Shown: positions 18,648-27,259 of the stretch, piece after piece
Numbering within the stretch: the stretch's first letter is position 1
Layout of the letters: the number at the start of each line of letters is the position of its first letter
NCBI GenBank assembly: GCA_965222105.1
Contig: CBDCTQ010000057.1
Coordinates: forward strand, 124,001 to 188,000
Reading direction: 5' to 3'
Source: CALGLS01 sp965222105
GTDB taxonomy: Bacteria > Bacteroidota > Bacteroidia > Chitinophagales > Saprospiraceae
Length of the DNA stretch: 64,000 nt
Made by a program: the position numbers and the translations under genes
The notes under the pieces: generated by a model
What the model was told of the DNA's origin: nothing
Seen by the model: the letters and a program-made list of their open reading frames with translations, nothing else
Database searches by the model: none

Positions 18648-20594
18648 GTGCCCATAACAAGAACCACATATCTGCTGCTTTTCCTGCTATTTTCGGTTGG
18701 AATCAACGCGCAAAACGCCACAAATCGGTTCAATGCCCTCGAACAGCAATTGGAGGAGTACGCCATGGATCATCCTCAGATCGATACCCCCATCGATATA
18801 TCCATTACAGGCACCTTACAGGAATTTGCCATTGCATTTTCAAAAGAGACAAAACTAAACCTCACCATCGATCCCAGCATCAATCCAAAGGTAGTCACCA
18901 ACTTTGCAAGTGCCAGATCACGGGACATTTTGTTGCATCTATGCAAGTTTTATAACCTCGACCTTACTTTTTCAGGCACCATCATTTCTATCATTCCACA
19001 TGAAGAAGCCCCCGAACAACCGGCTCCCCGGTCAATCGACATTACCTACAATGATTACAACAATAAGCTGAGCTTAAACCTCAAAAAAGATACACTTGAC
19101 TTTGTAGTTGGAAAAATAAGTCAGCTCACAAAGAAAAATGTCATTGCCACCAGCGCCGCCAGCTCCATCATGGTGAGCGGATATGTGGGAGCTACCCTCT
19201 TTGAAGAAGCACTGGATTTAATGGCAAAACGAAATGACCTGGCTGTTTCTAAAAACGACAAAGGCTATTATGTCATTGACGTTGCAAATCCAAAAAATGC
19301 TAAAAAGGAAGAGGAAACAACCGGAAGTAAAAAGACCAATAGACGAACGGGAAAAAAGGATAAAAGTACAAAGGGAAAGGCTCGTGGAAACACAGACAAT
19401 TTGAACATCTCGGCAAAACCGGACACTTCCGGCATACAACTTTTGGATATAGATGCCACGGACGTTTTGCTTACCGATATTATCCAAACTGCCTCTGATA
19501 AGACGGGTAACAACTATTTTATGATGGCCAGCCCTACGGAGAAGGTGAATCTTCGCTTGAAAGGAGTTTCATACGACCAACTATTGACCAGCCTGTTAAA
19601 AGGAACAACCTATTCTTTTAAGGAGGAAAGCGACATCTATCTTATTGGAGATCAAACTGCGCAGGGATTAAAAGAATCCAAAGTCGTTCAATTGCAACAC
19701 AGAACCGTAAAGGAGTTGGCCACATTTATCCCTGCTGACATCGCGGAAGGAGTCCAGATTCAGGAGTTTGTCCAGCTCAACTCCCTTATTCTTAGTGGAA
19801 CTGCCAGCCAAATACAGCAAGTAGAAAATTTCATTAAAGATATAGACCGGTCAGTTCCGGTCGTAATGATCGAGCTACTAATCGTAGATGTAAAGTACAA
19901 CAAGGACCTTCGCGCTGGCTTTCAGGCCGGACTGGCTACCGAGCCCGTCAAATCACAAGGCGAGATTTATCCCGGCATAGATTTCACCTTCAGCTCCGGA
20001 GCCATCAATGAACTTCTATCCTCCTTGGCGGGAAATGGCATCATCAATCTGGGTCAGGTGGCTCCCAACTTCTACGCCACCTTGCAGGCAGTCGAAGACA
20101 ATGGGTACGCCAAAATTCGTTCAAAACCACGGCTGTCTACCCTCAATGGAGTGGAAGCAACGCTGTCATTGGGAGAGACGCGCTACTACCTCAATGAGCG
20201 AACCACTTTACAGGGAAACCAAAACCCTATCTCCCTGCAAGATCGGCGCTATGAACCCGTCAACGCCGATTTTTCCATCCGAATCGTGCCCATTGTTTCA
20301 GGAGATGAATACGTGACCCTGGAAATAGATGTCAACCAATCTGACTTCATCGGCCAGATCCAGACCAACGCTCCCCCACCCCAGGTCAGCCGAACCTTTA
20401 CTTCCAATATACGGATCCTCAACAGGGAAATGATCGTATTGGGTGGGCTCGAAAGTAAATCTGTCGAAGATAGCGGCAGGGGCGTCCCCTTCCTGTCGAG
20501 GATACCCATTATAAAGTGGCTGTTCAGCTCACGAAGAAAAAATAAGAATAAGTCAAAGTTATTGGTTTTTGTAAAGCCTACGGTTATATACTAA
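18648..20594 (+). CDS. secretin (GspD/PilQ family)
   Basis: 648 residues from a GTG start; a signal peptide ends near 'GINAQ'. N-terminal secretin domains ('DISITGTLQEFAIAFSKET', 'LDIDATDVLLTDIIQTASDK') are separated by a basic linker (about residues 222-248), followed by an NolW-like domain ('VVQLQHRTVKELATFIPADI') and the C-terminal secretin barrel: 'VPVVMIELLIVDVKYN', 'KIRSKPRLSTLNGVEATLSL' and 'NIRILNREMIVLGGLES'. It forms the outer-membrane channel of the machine. GTG is preferred because no ATG precedes the signal peptide. Confidence 0.9.
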   Translation: MPITRTTYLLLFLLFSVGINAQNATNRFNALEQQLEEYAMDHPQIDTPIDISITGTLQEFAIAFSKETKLNLTIDPSINPKVVTNFASARSRDILLHLCKFYNLDLTFSGTIISIIPHEEAPEQPAPRSIDITYNDYNNKLSLNLKKDTLDFVVGKISQLTKKNVIATSAASSIMVSGYVGATLFEEALDLMAKRNDLAVSKNDKGYYVIDVANPKNAKKEEETTGSKKTNRRTGKKDKSTKGKARGNTDNLNISAKPDTSGIQLLDIDATDVLLTDIIQTASDKTGNNYFMMASPTEKVNLRLKGVSYDQLLTSLLKGTTYSFKEESDIYLIGDQTAQGLKESKVVQLQHRTVKELATFIPADIAEGVQIQEFVQLNSLILSGTASQIQQVENFIKDIDRSVPVVMIELLIVDVKYNKDLRAGFQAGLATEPVKSQGEIYPGIDFTFSSGAINELLSSLAGNGIINLGQVAPNFYATLQAVEDNGYAKIRSKPRLSTLNGVEATLSLGETRYYLNERTTLQGNQNPISLQDRRYEPVNADFSIRIVPIVSGDEYVTLEIDVNQSDFIGQIQTNAPPPQVSRTFTSNIRILNREMIVLGGLESKSVEDSGRGVPFLSRIPIIKWLFSSRRKNKNKSKLLVFVKPTVIY

Positions 20595-21833
20595 GTGGAT
20601 ATCGCTACAATGAAATTGCCAGCATTCTTTAACCTCATTCAAAACAACATCTCACCCGGTACATACACAGGGCTGGAGATGGTCATAGAGCCCGGGCAAA
20701 CCCTTTTCCATTTAGTGGAATTGTCATTGAAAAATCAAAAGCTGATCACTCGTAAAACCATTGTTGGAATAAATGATTGGGATAATCTACTAAAGGAACT
20801 ATCCAAATCCCACCCAATACATCTGTCCATAAATGGTAAAGGAATTCTTCACAAATTGCTCAATACTCCACACGAAACCCAGGTTGTATCACAGGTGCTC
20901 CCAAATGCCGACCCTTCAGACTTTTATTGGCAAAAAAGCCCAGCGGTTGACGGCACCATCATCAGCCTGATCCGAAAATCACAACTGGGCGAAATTCTCT
21001 CTAAATTCGCACACCAAAAACTATGGGTAACGCGGCTTAGCCTGGGGCCATTTGGCATTCAAAAAATGATGCCTGCCATACCTGAACAAAAAAAGGTGGT
21101 ATCTTTCTGCCACACTTTATTCTTCGACCACAACAAGGCCTTATCCAACTGGGAAGAAAACGATATGGCTGCTTCTCATCAAATCCAACTCGGAGACGAA
21201 ACACTCGACAGTTTCTTGCTGCCCGCCTACGCAGCTGCCTTTCTTGGGTTGACCAATGGAGTCGCTTCCATCGCTGAACCTGTTCAAAACAATCACAAAG
21301 AATACCAGCAATACCGAATCTTCAACATAGCTAAAAGGGGAATCGCCATTTTCTTTCTGGGCCTTCTTTTGGCGAACACTTTTGCCTACTTTTATTTTAA
21401 AAATAAAGACCAGGCAGCCAGGTCTGCTCTCCTCAGTGTGGATCACCAACTGACCACCATCGACACCCTGAAAAGCCAAATTGCCCAACAACGCGATCTG
21501 TTACAATCGACCAGCGTCCAACAAAACACCTGCACCTCATACTACGCCGATCAGATAGCTGCCTTCTTACCCTCGGGCATCCAATTGGAATTGCTGGACA
21601 TTTTTCCTCCAAAGGACAAAAAAGTCAATCGACGTAAAAACCAACTGGTCAAATACGACAAGCAAAGCATTTCCATAAAAGGTACTTGTGAAAACAGCCA
21701 GATTTACAACAAATGGCTAAAAGATCTCCAGGAACTGGATTGGGTAAAACATACCAAACACATCAATTATAAAGACATTGATGACGAACTCGCCTCTTTT
21801 GAGCTAAAGATCAGTTTGCAGCCTTTAAAATAG
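20595..21833 (+). CDS. GspL/PilM-PilN-like inner-membrane assembly protein
   Basis: 412 residues beginning with GTG directly after the secretin stop (ATG at 20610 also possible). The N-terminal 230 residues have the pattern of an actin-like PilM/GspL cytoplasmic domain ('YTGLEMVIEPGQTLFHLVEL', 'FLLPAYAAAFLGLTNG'). A single membrane helix follows near 253-270 ('IAIFFLGLLLANTFAYFYF'), then a coiled coil and a periplasmic ferredoxin-like domain as in PilN/GspL. It would link GspE to GspM and GspC. Its 3' end overlaps the convergent GspC-like gene by 23 bases. Confidence 0.7.
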   Translation: MDIATMKLPAFFNLIQNNISPGTYTGLEMVIEPGQTLFHLVELSLKNQKLITRKTIVGINDWDNLLKELSKSHPIHLSINGKGILHKLLNTPHETQVVSQVLPNADPSDFYWQKSPAVDGTIISLIRKSQLGEILSKFAHQKLWVTRLSLGPFGIQKMMPAIPEQKKVVSFCHTLFFDHNKALSNWEENDMAASHQIQLGDETLDSFLLPAYAAAFLGLTNGVASIAEPVQNNHKEYQQYRIFNIAKRGIAIFFLGLLLANTFAYFYFKNKDQAARSALLSVDHQLTTIDTLKSQIAQQRDLLQSTSVQQNTCTSYYADQIAAFLPSGIQLELLDIFPPKDKKVNRRKNQLVKYDKQSISIKGTCENSQIYNKWLKDLQELDWVKHTKHINYKDIDDELASFELKISLQPLK

Positions 21834-22308
21834 TTTTTTCTTCTTCCTGAAAAATCACCCGAATCGAATCGGGATGGATCTGAAAAAGAGTAACCCCTTC
21901 CTGTTGGTCTCCCAAATACATATTAAACGTTTGGTTGACAACCTGAACCAGCGCAGCCTTCCTTCCATTTTTGGGTTGCAAATTGCCTTTGTATATAATC
22001 GCTGGCCAGGCTTTACTTTTTTTCTTTAATGCTGCTGGTCGGGCTTTCTGAATGGATGGTTTAACGTTCACTACCGGCGTTATTCCGCTCTTCTTCCTCC
22101 TTTTTTTCTGCTCACCAAATGGATCTCGGTAATTCATCAACAAAACAAAAGAATCCTTTTTCAGTACTGGAATTCCTTCAATAGATTCTTCCTGCATAAC
22201 CCACGACACTTCCTTTGCAGAAAATTTATTATACAATTGATAAGCTACCAGCCCCCATATCCCTATTAAGGCGACTCCCAAAATATACTTGGATTTGGAT
22301 TGTTTCAT
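21811..22308 (-). CDS. GspC/PilP-like periplasmic connector
   Basis: 165 residues with one N-terminal membrane helix (residues 8-25), a basic Lys/Pro linker and a C-terminal domain with the HR/PilP pattern: 'WPAIIYKGNLQPKNGRKAAL', 'QVVNQTFNMYLGDQQEGVTL', 'HPDSIRVIFQEEE'. This domain links the inner-membrane platform to the secretin in both T2SS and type IV pili. Last gene of the minus-strand unit GspM - lipoprotein - GspC. Confidence 0.68.
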   Translation of the reverse strand: MKQSKSKYILGVALIGIWGLVAYQLYNKFSAKEVSWVMQEESIEGIPVLKKDSFVLLMNYRDPFGEQKKRRKKSGITPVVNVKPSIQKARPAALKKKSKAWPAIIYKGNLQPKNGRKAALVQVVNQTFNMYLGDQQEGVTLFQIHPDSIRVIFQEEEKTILKAAN

Positions 22309-22426
22309 GGTAATGTGATCTAGCTTTGAACAATAAAAGCCAAAGCTGTTGAGAAAGAAATTCCTTGTATATAATAAATCGAGGGGAATAAATTGGTACC
22401 ACTAAAATGATACCATAATCAAAAGG

Positions 22427-23368
22427 TCAGTTGGTAAAAAATTTTCGCAAGGCACTAAACGCACTAACATTGCCCGCCTCATCAATCGACTTTAGTCGCC
22501 AGAAATAGACAGTAGAGCTATTATCTGAAAACAAGTAATCCGTATTACTCAACTCTTCGGTGATAATGGGTGGACTGACAAGCGAATCAGAATAAATAAA
22601 CAACGAATCAAAAATAGATTCCGGATCTACCTCCCAACTCAAGGTAACCGGCACGTCCAATGTATCGCCATAACCCGGGCTGACCAGTGTAGGTGCAGAC
22701 GGTGGCGTCAGATCAACGGTAAAGCGCTGACTTGAATAGGCGGTGATGCTGTTATCATTTTCGCCACGCACCCTCCATTGGTAAGAACCTTCCTCAAGCG
22801 TAGCGATAAAAAAATCATCGTCCGTAGCAGCATCCAACGCGAAAAAGGTGCTGTTGCTAAAATCAGGGCTGGCTACCTGAATCCGGTATTCCTGAGCGCC
22901 CGTCACATGTTGCCATAAAAACGTAACCACTTCATCATTAGTAAAATGATCAGGTTCGGGCGACAGCAAGGCAACATTTTGACTATTCAAATCAGCTGTA
23001 GAATCGGCCGTGATGCTCAGGTTATAGATCATAGGGGCGGTTTCATTTCTACTATTAAAAGCAGTCACTGTCCATTGATAATCACCTGGCGGCAAAGTAG
23101 TCTCATACACATTTTCATCCACCACTTCTACCTGCAAAATCAACTGAACCACCGAATCAAATCTTGGCGTAACCACTTTCACCAAATAGCCATCGATGGA
23201 TTCATCGAGCGGCTCCCACCAAAAAGTCTGCAATTGAGTAGAAGTCTCCAGATTATCCACAGGTGCCTGCAACTGCACTTGCTCCGAGCTAAGGTCATCT
23301 ACCAAAACATCGCTGCATGCCGATCCCAGCAACAAACAAAAAAGAAAGAAAATATAACGTAGATTCAT
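22427..23368 (-). CDS. lipoprotein with fibronectin type III-like repeats
   Basis: 313 residues. Lipoprotein signal with lipobox 'LLGSACS' (Cys at about 19). Three Fn3/Ig-like repeats follow, each with the 'F.W....GY.V.V...F......Y...L..G.Y.W.V.A...' rhythm ('GDYQWTVTAFNSRNETAP', 'GSYQWRVRGENDNSITAYSS', 'STVYFWRLKSIDEAGNVSAF'). It sits between the GspM-like and GspC-like genes, so it may be an accessory outer-membrane lipoprotein (pilotin-like position) or a cargo of the secretion machine. No catalytic residues seen. Confidence 0.68.
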   Translation of the reverse strand: MNLRYIFFLFCLLLGSACSDVLVDDLSSEQVQLQAPVDNLETSTQLQTFWWEPLDESIDGYLVKVVTPRFDSVVQLILQVEVVDENVYETTLPPGDYQWTVTAFNSRNETAPMIYNLSITADSTADLNSQNVALLSPEPDHFTNDEVVTFLWQHVTGAQEYRIQVASPDFSNSTFFALDAATDDDFFIATLEEGSYQWRVRGENDNSITAYSSQRFTVDLTPPSAPTLVSPGYGDTLDVPVTLSWEVDPESIFDSLFIYSDSLVSPPIITEELSNTDYLFSDNSSTVYFWRLKSIDEAGNVSAFSALRKFFTN

Positions 23369-23379
23369 TGGATACTTAA

Positions 23380-23889
23380 TTACTCGGCATTTCTAAGTAC
23401 AACTCTTCCCCGCAGGTTGGTCTTTCTGGTAGTTCTGTCTTTATGTAGAAAACAACTCAACGTACTCACTGACGCCAATTTCTTCTGTTGCTCCACCAAA
23501 TATACCAAACTAACGATATCCTTATACGCCCCCTCCACCTCAAGCTCATTAGTGATGATAGACACCCCATTTTCCACCACCCTTTGAGCATCCGGAAATG
23601 ATCGGATCAAAAGTCCCTTCTCCCGGCAAAACCCCGTGACCTCCTCCAATAAGCGCTCCCGGTCATAAGGCTGTTGGGAGGACGACTTCAGGACAATCAA
23701 CTGACTTTGATATTTGGACATATCGCTTCCCGCCGTCGCAGCCTGATTGATTCTGGCGGTCGTACTTCGGAAGGACTGATAAACGGCCCATGTTTTCCGG
23801 ATATTCACCATATAAATCAACAAAATACCCATTATGGCAAGTACCAAAAGGGCCAGGTTTTTTTGTTGATATGTTAATTGGCTATACAT
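23380..23889 (-). CDS. GspM/PilO-like inner-membrane protein
   Basis: About 169 residues from the ATG at 23889 (a TTG at 23913 is an alternative). A membrane helix (about residues 11-28, 'NLALLVLAIMGILLIYMVNI') is followed by a coiled coil and a small ferredoxin-like domain with the GspM/PilO pattern 'LEVEGAYKDIVSLVYLVEQQ'. It would pair with the GspL-like protein. It starts a three-gene minus-strand unit; the cassette array with a group II intron fragment begins about 60 bases upstream, so its native promoter region may have been replaced. Confidence 0.65.
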   Translation of the reverse strand: MYSQLTYQQKNLALLVLAIMGILLIYMVNIRKTWAVYQSFRSTTARINQAATAGSDMSKYQSQLIVLKSSSQQPYDRERLLEEVTGFCREKGLLIRSFPDAQRVVENGVSIITNELEVEGAYKDIVSLVYLVEQQKKLASVSTLSCFLHKDRTTRKTNLRGRVVLRNAE

Positions 23890-23946
23890 GAAAAAACGGG
23901 AATACAGTATCAATTAAAGGGGCAAGTATGATGCCAGTATCTCTGG

Positions 23947-24214
23947 TTCATTCCGCTTCCTACCGCAAAAGACTAGCAGCTTTCGCTTTGACCTCACGGT
24001 CGCCGCTTAGCTTTTATGTTCTTCGGGCTTAGCACCCCACCATTGCTAGTGACGCACCCCGAAGTAGGAAACTGATGGTAGCTTGCCGACCTCTGGTGGG
24101 CACATCAGGTTAAATCCACCCTTGAATAACTTCCCGCCTTGCGGGACAGGCTATGTAAGCGTGTTGTTATTTCGATGGTTTAGCAGTATTATAAAGCGAC
24201 TTTTCACGTCGCAC
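23947..24214 (-). ncRNA. group II intron, 5' fragment (copy A)
   Basis: Starts GTGCGACGTGAAAAG at 24214 inside the last attC-like half-site (5' exon ...GGTATTCG) and matches the first 268 bases of the complete copies, with one internal deletion near 23960. Domain V and the 3' half are missing; the array breaks off here next to the secretion genes. Confidence 0.75.
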
Positions 24215-24226
24215 CGAATACCATTA

Positions 24227-24673
24227 TTACAGCCAACCTTCTTTTTTATTAAATTTTTCGTCATATTTTTTTTCATCCCATTGATTTCCATATATTCCAC
24301 TTTTTGAAATTGATTTGCAAAATCCTTTTTCTTCATCTTCTGTAAATAACAAAAACGGATTTCCATTTATTTTTATAATTACATTTCCATTTATTCCCCA
24401 ATTTACAGAAATATCTTCTTCTCTTAAATGTGCCTGATAACTTTCATCTGTTGAAAACTCTTTTGTCATCGGGGGTGGAATTTGTCTTCTTCTAAATTCT
24501 TTAAAATCGAACTCTTCAAGTTCTATTTTGATTCGACTTCCTAAAAAGCAATCTTTATCTATTTGCTCTACAAATGGAATTGTCAAGTAAGCCCAAATTG
24601 AATTTTCATCTTCATCAATGACTACAAATCTTCCTGTTATTTCATCTTCATTTTGGTAGAATATTCCTTCCAT
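24227..24673 (-). CDS. cassette gene, unknown 148-residue protein
   Basis: Soluble acidic protein with no signal peptide; 'GFCKSISKSGIYGNQWDEKK' near the C-terminus. No family recognised. Its TAA stop lies inside the RYYYAAT core (24226-24234) of its own cassette end. It starts 3 bases after the stop that would end the preceding (frameshifted) gene, suggesting a two-gene cassette. Low GC and AT-rich codon use, as in the other cassette genes and unlike the secretion operon. Confidence 0.6.
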   Translation of the reverse strand: MEGIFYQNEDEITGRFVVIDEDENSIWAYLTIPFVEQIDKDCFLGSRIKIELEEFDFKEFRRRQIPPPMTKEFSTDESYQAHLREEDISVNWGINGNVIIKINGNPFLLFTEDEEKGFCKSISKSGIYGNQWDEKKYDEKFNKKEGWL

Positions 24674-24962
24674 TTATCAATCTTTTTCGTGAATCAATTC
24701 CACTATTTGTCCTTCTTCCAATTTGTCACAATCTTTTTTGTGTCGAATCTTAAAAGCAAAAAACATCAAATCTTGGATTTCCTTCTTTGTCAATTGCTCT
24801 TGGTTGATTCAGATAATTACTTATTTCAACATTATCTAATCTTGATTTATCTGTAACTGAGAAATTGATTTCTTTATCTAAACATCTCGCAAAAACAAAA
24901 TGCTTTGCATGTTTTCCTTTTCCTGTTTTCCATTTTGCCTCAATTTCAAATTTAGCTCCCAT
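24674..24962 (-). pseudogene. cassette gene, unknown, apparent frameshift
   Basis: The frame opens at 24962 (MGAKFEIEAKWKTGKGKHAK) and stops after 70 residues at 24750, just after a run of six T (minus strand). Shifting by one base there continues the protein for about 27 more residues ('KIRHKKDCDKLEEGQIVELI') to a TGA at 24677-24679, next to the start of the downstream gene. So it is a one-base frameshift, a sequencing error in the homopolymer, or slippage. No family recognised. Confidence 0.55.
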
Positions 24963-24983
24963 TGTTTTTTCTTTTTTCTGGTT

Positions 24984-25054
24984 GGCTGTAACGGTTAGTA
25001 TATGAAGTGTAGCATCCCGCAGGGTGCTATGATTTCATATACTGTGTTATGAGC
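24984..25054 (-). repeat. attC-like site 17 (intron-free)
   Basis: Minus strand: GCTCATAAC core, a stem starting AGTATATGAA, central GCACCCTGCGGGATGC, a stem ending TTCATATACT, then the GTTACAGCC core of the next cassette. The arms pair over about 24 bases with a few mismatches. Confidence 0.78.
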
Positions 25055-25064
25055 TTTTATTTTC

Positions 25065-25976
25065 TTATCCAACAATTGTTGAGCTTTCATAATTCTGTCC
25101 TTTGTCAATGCTTGCTTGAATTTCGTGCCCCCAAAATAAATCGTTGGCTTTGTAATATATTTCGGCACTTCCATCTTCATAAGTGTTAATCCCATATAGT
25201 TTTATTTCCTTTTGGAATTCTTCTTTGGAAAGTTCATTATCTCCTTCTTCTAACCAGCTTTCATTTTTTAAAGCAAGCATTTCCTCAATCATTTTATATT
25301 CAATATCATTAAGCTTTGGAATTAGTTTTTCTATTTTCTCAAAATTCTTAGTCAGTTGCTCCAATGCTGTATTTGTGAAAGAGAATTCAATTCCATCCTT
25401 AGATACTTCGTACCAATCCAGTTCTTGGTTTAACATTAACTGACCAAAGAAGTGATTATCTATGGTACTTTCCGTATGTCTTTCTACTTTTTGTGGTTCT
25501 TCAATGAAGTTTTTCAGTGAGTTAAATCGTTTCAAGATTTCAGACTCTTCGAGATTTTCAAAAGTCCATAGATTATTTATCTCCTTAAAATTTGTGATAG
25601 TGATACCGTCAGAGTGATTGATTGTTATTATTTCGCCACATAATTCAATTTTTTCATAATCCAATGAATTTGGGAGAATCACATTATGACTCAATGCTCC
25701 TGAGTCTGAAACGGAAACCAAAGTCATTCCAAATTGAGAAATTGGGTAATGTTCACCGCCTTCAGTATCGGATGAGTTAAGCATATCAATTTTACCTTCA
25801 AATTCTCGGGCGGCAAACTTTCTAATTACTACAAATCTGTCTTTCTCAAGGTTAATTGCACTCAAAGAATACGATTTAGTATAATCCAATAACTTAGACT
25901 TTTCTTTTTCAAGAGAATCCATTAAGTCAGTCATTTCCCAACCTGTTTTTGCCTTTTTGAAAAAATTCAGTTTCAT
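25065..25976 (-). CDS. cassette gene, DUF2262-like protein
   Basis: 303 residues, soluble. The C-terminal third ('DGSAEIYYKANDLFWGHEIQ' then ASIDKG) resembles the DUF2262 family, a domain of unknown function often found in accessory regions. The N-terminal part is not recognised. Flanked by the cores GTTATAAGC (25996-25988) upstream and GCTCATAAC (25054-25046) downstream, so it is a single-gene cassette of about 0.95 kb. Confidence 0.6.
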   Translation of the reverse strand: MKLNFFKKAKTGWEMTDLMDSLEKEKSKLLDYTKSYSLSAINLEKDRFVVIRKFAAREFEGKIDMLNSSDTEGGEHYPISQFGMTLVSVSDSGALSHNVILPNSLDYEKIELCGEIITINHSDGITITNFKEINNLWTFENLEESEILKRFNSLKNFIEEPQKVERHTESTIDNHFFGQLMLNQELDWYEVSKDGIEFSFTNTALEQLTKNFEKIEKLIPKLNDIEYKMIEEMLALKNESWLEEGDNELSKEEFQKEIKLYGINTYEDGSAEIYYKANDLFWGHEIQASIDKGQNYESSTIVG

Positions 25977-25987
25977 ATTCTTTTATT

Positions 25988-26116
25988 GCTTATAACACTA
26001 AGGGAATGTATATGTCACCCACGAAGCACTCAAACCAAAGCGTACCCTGTCACAGGTGACATATACAGCTGCTGTGCTGATCCCGACCCCGATGCATATC
26101 GGGGTTTCAGTTGAAC
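25988..26116 (-). repeat. attC-like site 16, family with GTATATGTCACC stem
   Basis: Minus strand: GTTCAAC core (26116-26110), an insertion of about 40 bases including a CCCCGATATGCATCGGGG palindrome, a stem GTATATGTCACC pairing with GGTGACATATAC, then ...TTAGT and the GTTATAAGC core. One of five array sites with this stem. Confidence 0.75.
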
Positions 26117-26165
26117 ACTCACGCCCTCAGCAGGCAGTTTTACTAACGATCCAGAGATTTTCTAC

Positions 26166-26348
26166 CTAAAGGTATTTTCCTTTTACGGGGTCAGGCAGGA
26201 AAAGCAAACCACTTTCAGTAAAATTCAGTTGTCATTCCCATGTCGAACCCACGCCGGGCACGTTTGAGCAGGAAAGGTAACGATTATTTGCCATATCTCC
26301 AAAATAGTTGCTGGAATCAGACTGGATTTGAAATAGTATTGTTAAGTT
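26166..26348 (-). pseudogene. 3' remnant of a small lipoprotein gene
   Basis: Minus-strand sequence encoding 'NYFGDMANNRYLSCSNVPG' and ending 'FLPDPVKGKYL' plus stop, with an in-frame stop inside. The same 3' end recurs near 30.4, 32.1, 39.7 and 56.0 kb, always just before an attC-like site of the GTATATGTCACC family. The 5' end is replaced by a group II intron fragment. Confidence 0.55.
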
Positions 26349-26699
26349 CCATACAACAGGAAACAAGGTTAGTCTTTTCCGCCGATCCAAATGCCTGTCC
26401 CGGTTTCATATTGGGGCAACGAGGCTTACGGTGATTCACATACCATTCATTCCGCTTCCTCCTACCGCAAAAGACTAGCAGCTTTCGCTTTGACCTCACG
26501 GTCGCCACTTATCCCGATCGGAATCGAGAGGAGCTTTGTTGTCCTTCGGGCTTAGCACCCCACCATTGCTAGTGACGCACCCCGAAGTAGGAAACTGATG
26601 GTAGCACATCAGGTTAAATCCATCTTTGAATAACTCATGTAAAATTATTGTTATTCCGATGGTTTAACAGTATTATAAAGCGACTTTTCACGTCGCACC
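26349..26699 (-). ncRNA. group II intron, 5' fragment (copy B)
   Basis: Begins GTGCGACGTGAAAAG at 26699 after the 5' exon ACCTGCAACAAAGCATACC-TG and follows the complete copies for about 350 bases to ...TTTCCTGTTGTATGG, where it is fused to the small lipoprotein remnant. Domain V is lost. Copy C is fused at the same point. Confidence 0.75.
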
Positions 26700-27259
26700 A
26701 GGTATGCTTTGTTGCAGGTTCGTGTTTTTCTTTTTAATCTCCACTTATTATTATTCGTTTTGAATCCCATTCATACAAATGAGTATATTCTAAATGGTCT
26801 CGATTGAAGGCAACTTTGAAATTCACCGCTATCTTTGGCGAAACACTTTTAAGAGGTCGAGGAAATTCTTTAAATCTTTCAGCAAGGATGATATGTTTAG
26901 GTGTATCTTTAAATCTCCACTTTTTAAATTCGAAAAATCTTTCATTGTTTATCAATCTATTTTCGGGAACTTCAATAGAATTATTCTTTTCGTCCTTGAT
27001 TAATTCGCCATTGTCATCCGTAGCTTTTCCCATTTGATGTTGAAAAAACTCTGCACCTGATAAAATGTAACTCAAGCATTCATGTTTTCTATCAAATCTC
27101 TTTTTCAACCAATCCTCATCCCCAATCTTGACATTCACTCTATAACCCGATTTATCAGGAATATTAGGGTTTTCTTTAAATTTATATCTAACGTATCGTG
27201 AAGTTGTTAAATGAGGGCTGTCCATTTCTTTTGGGCTGAGTAACACATAATAATAAATA

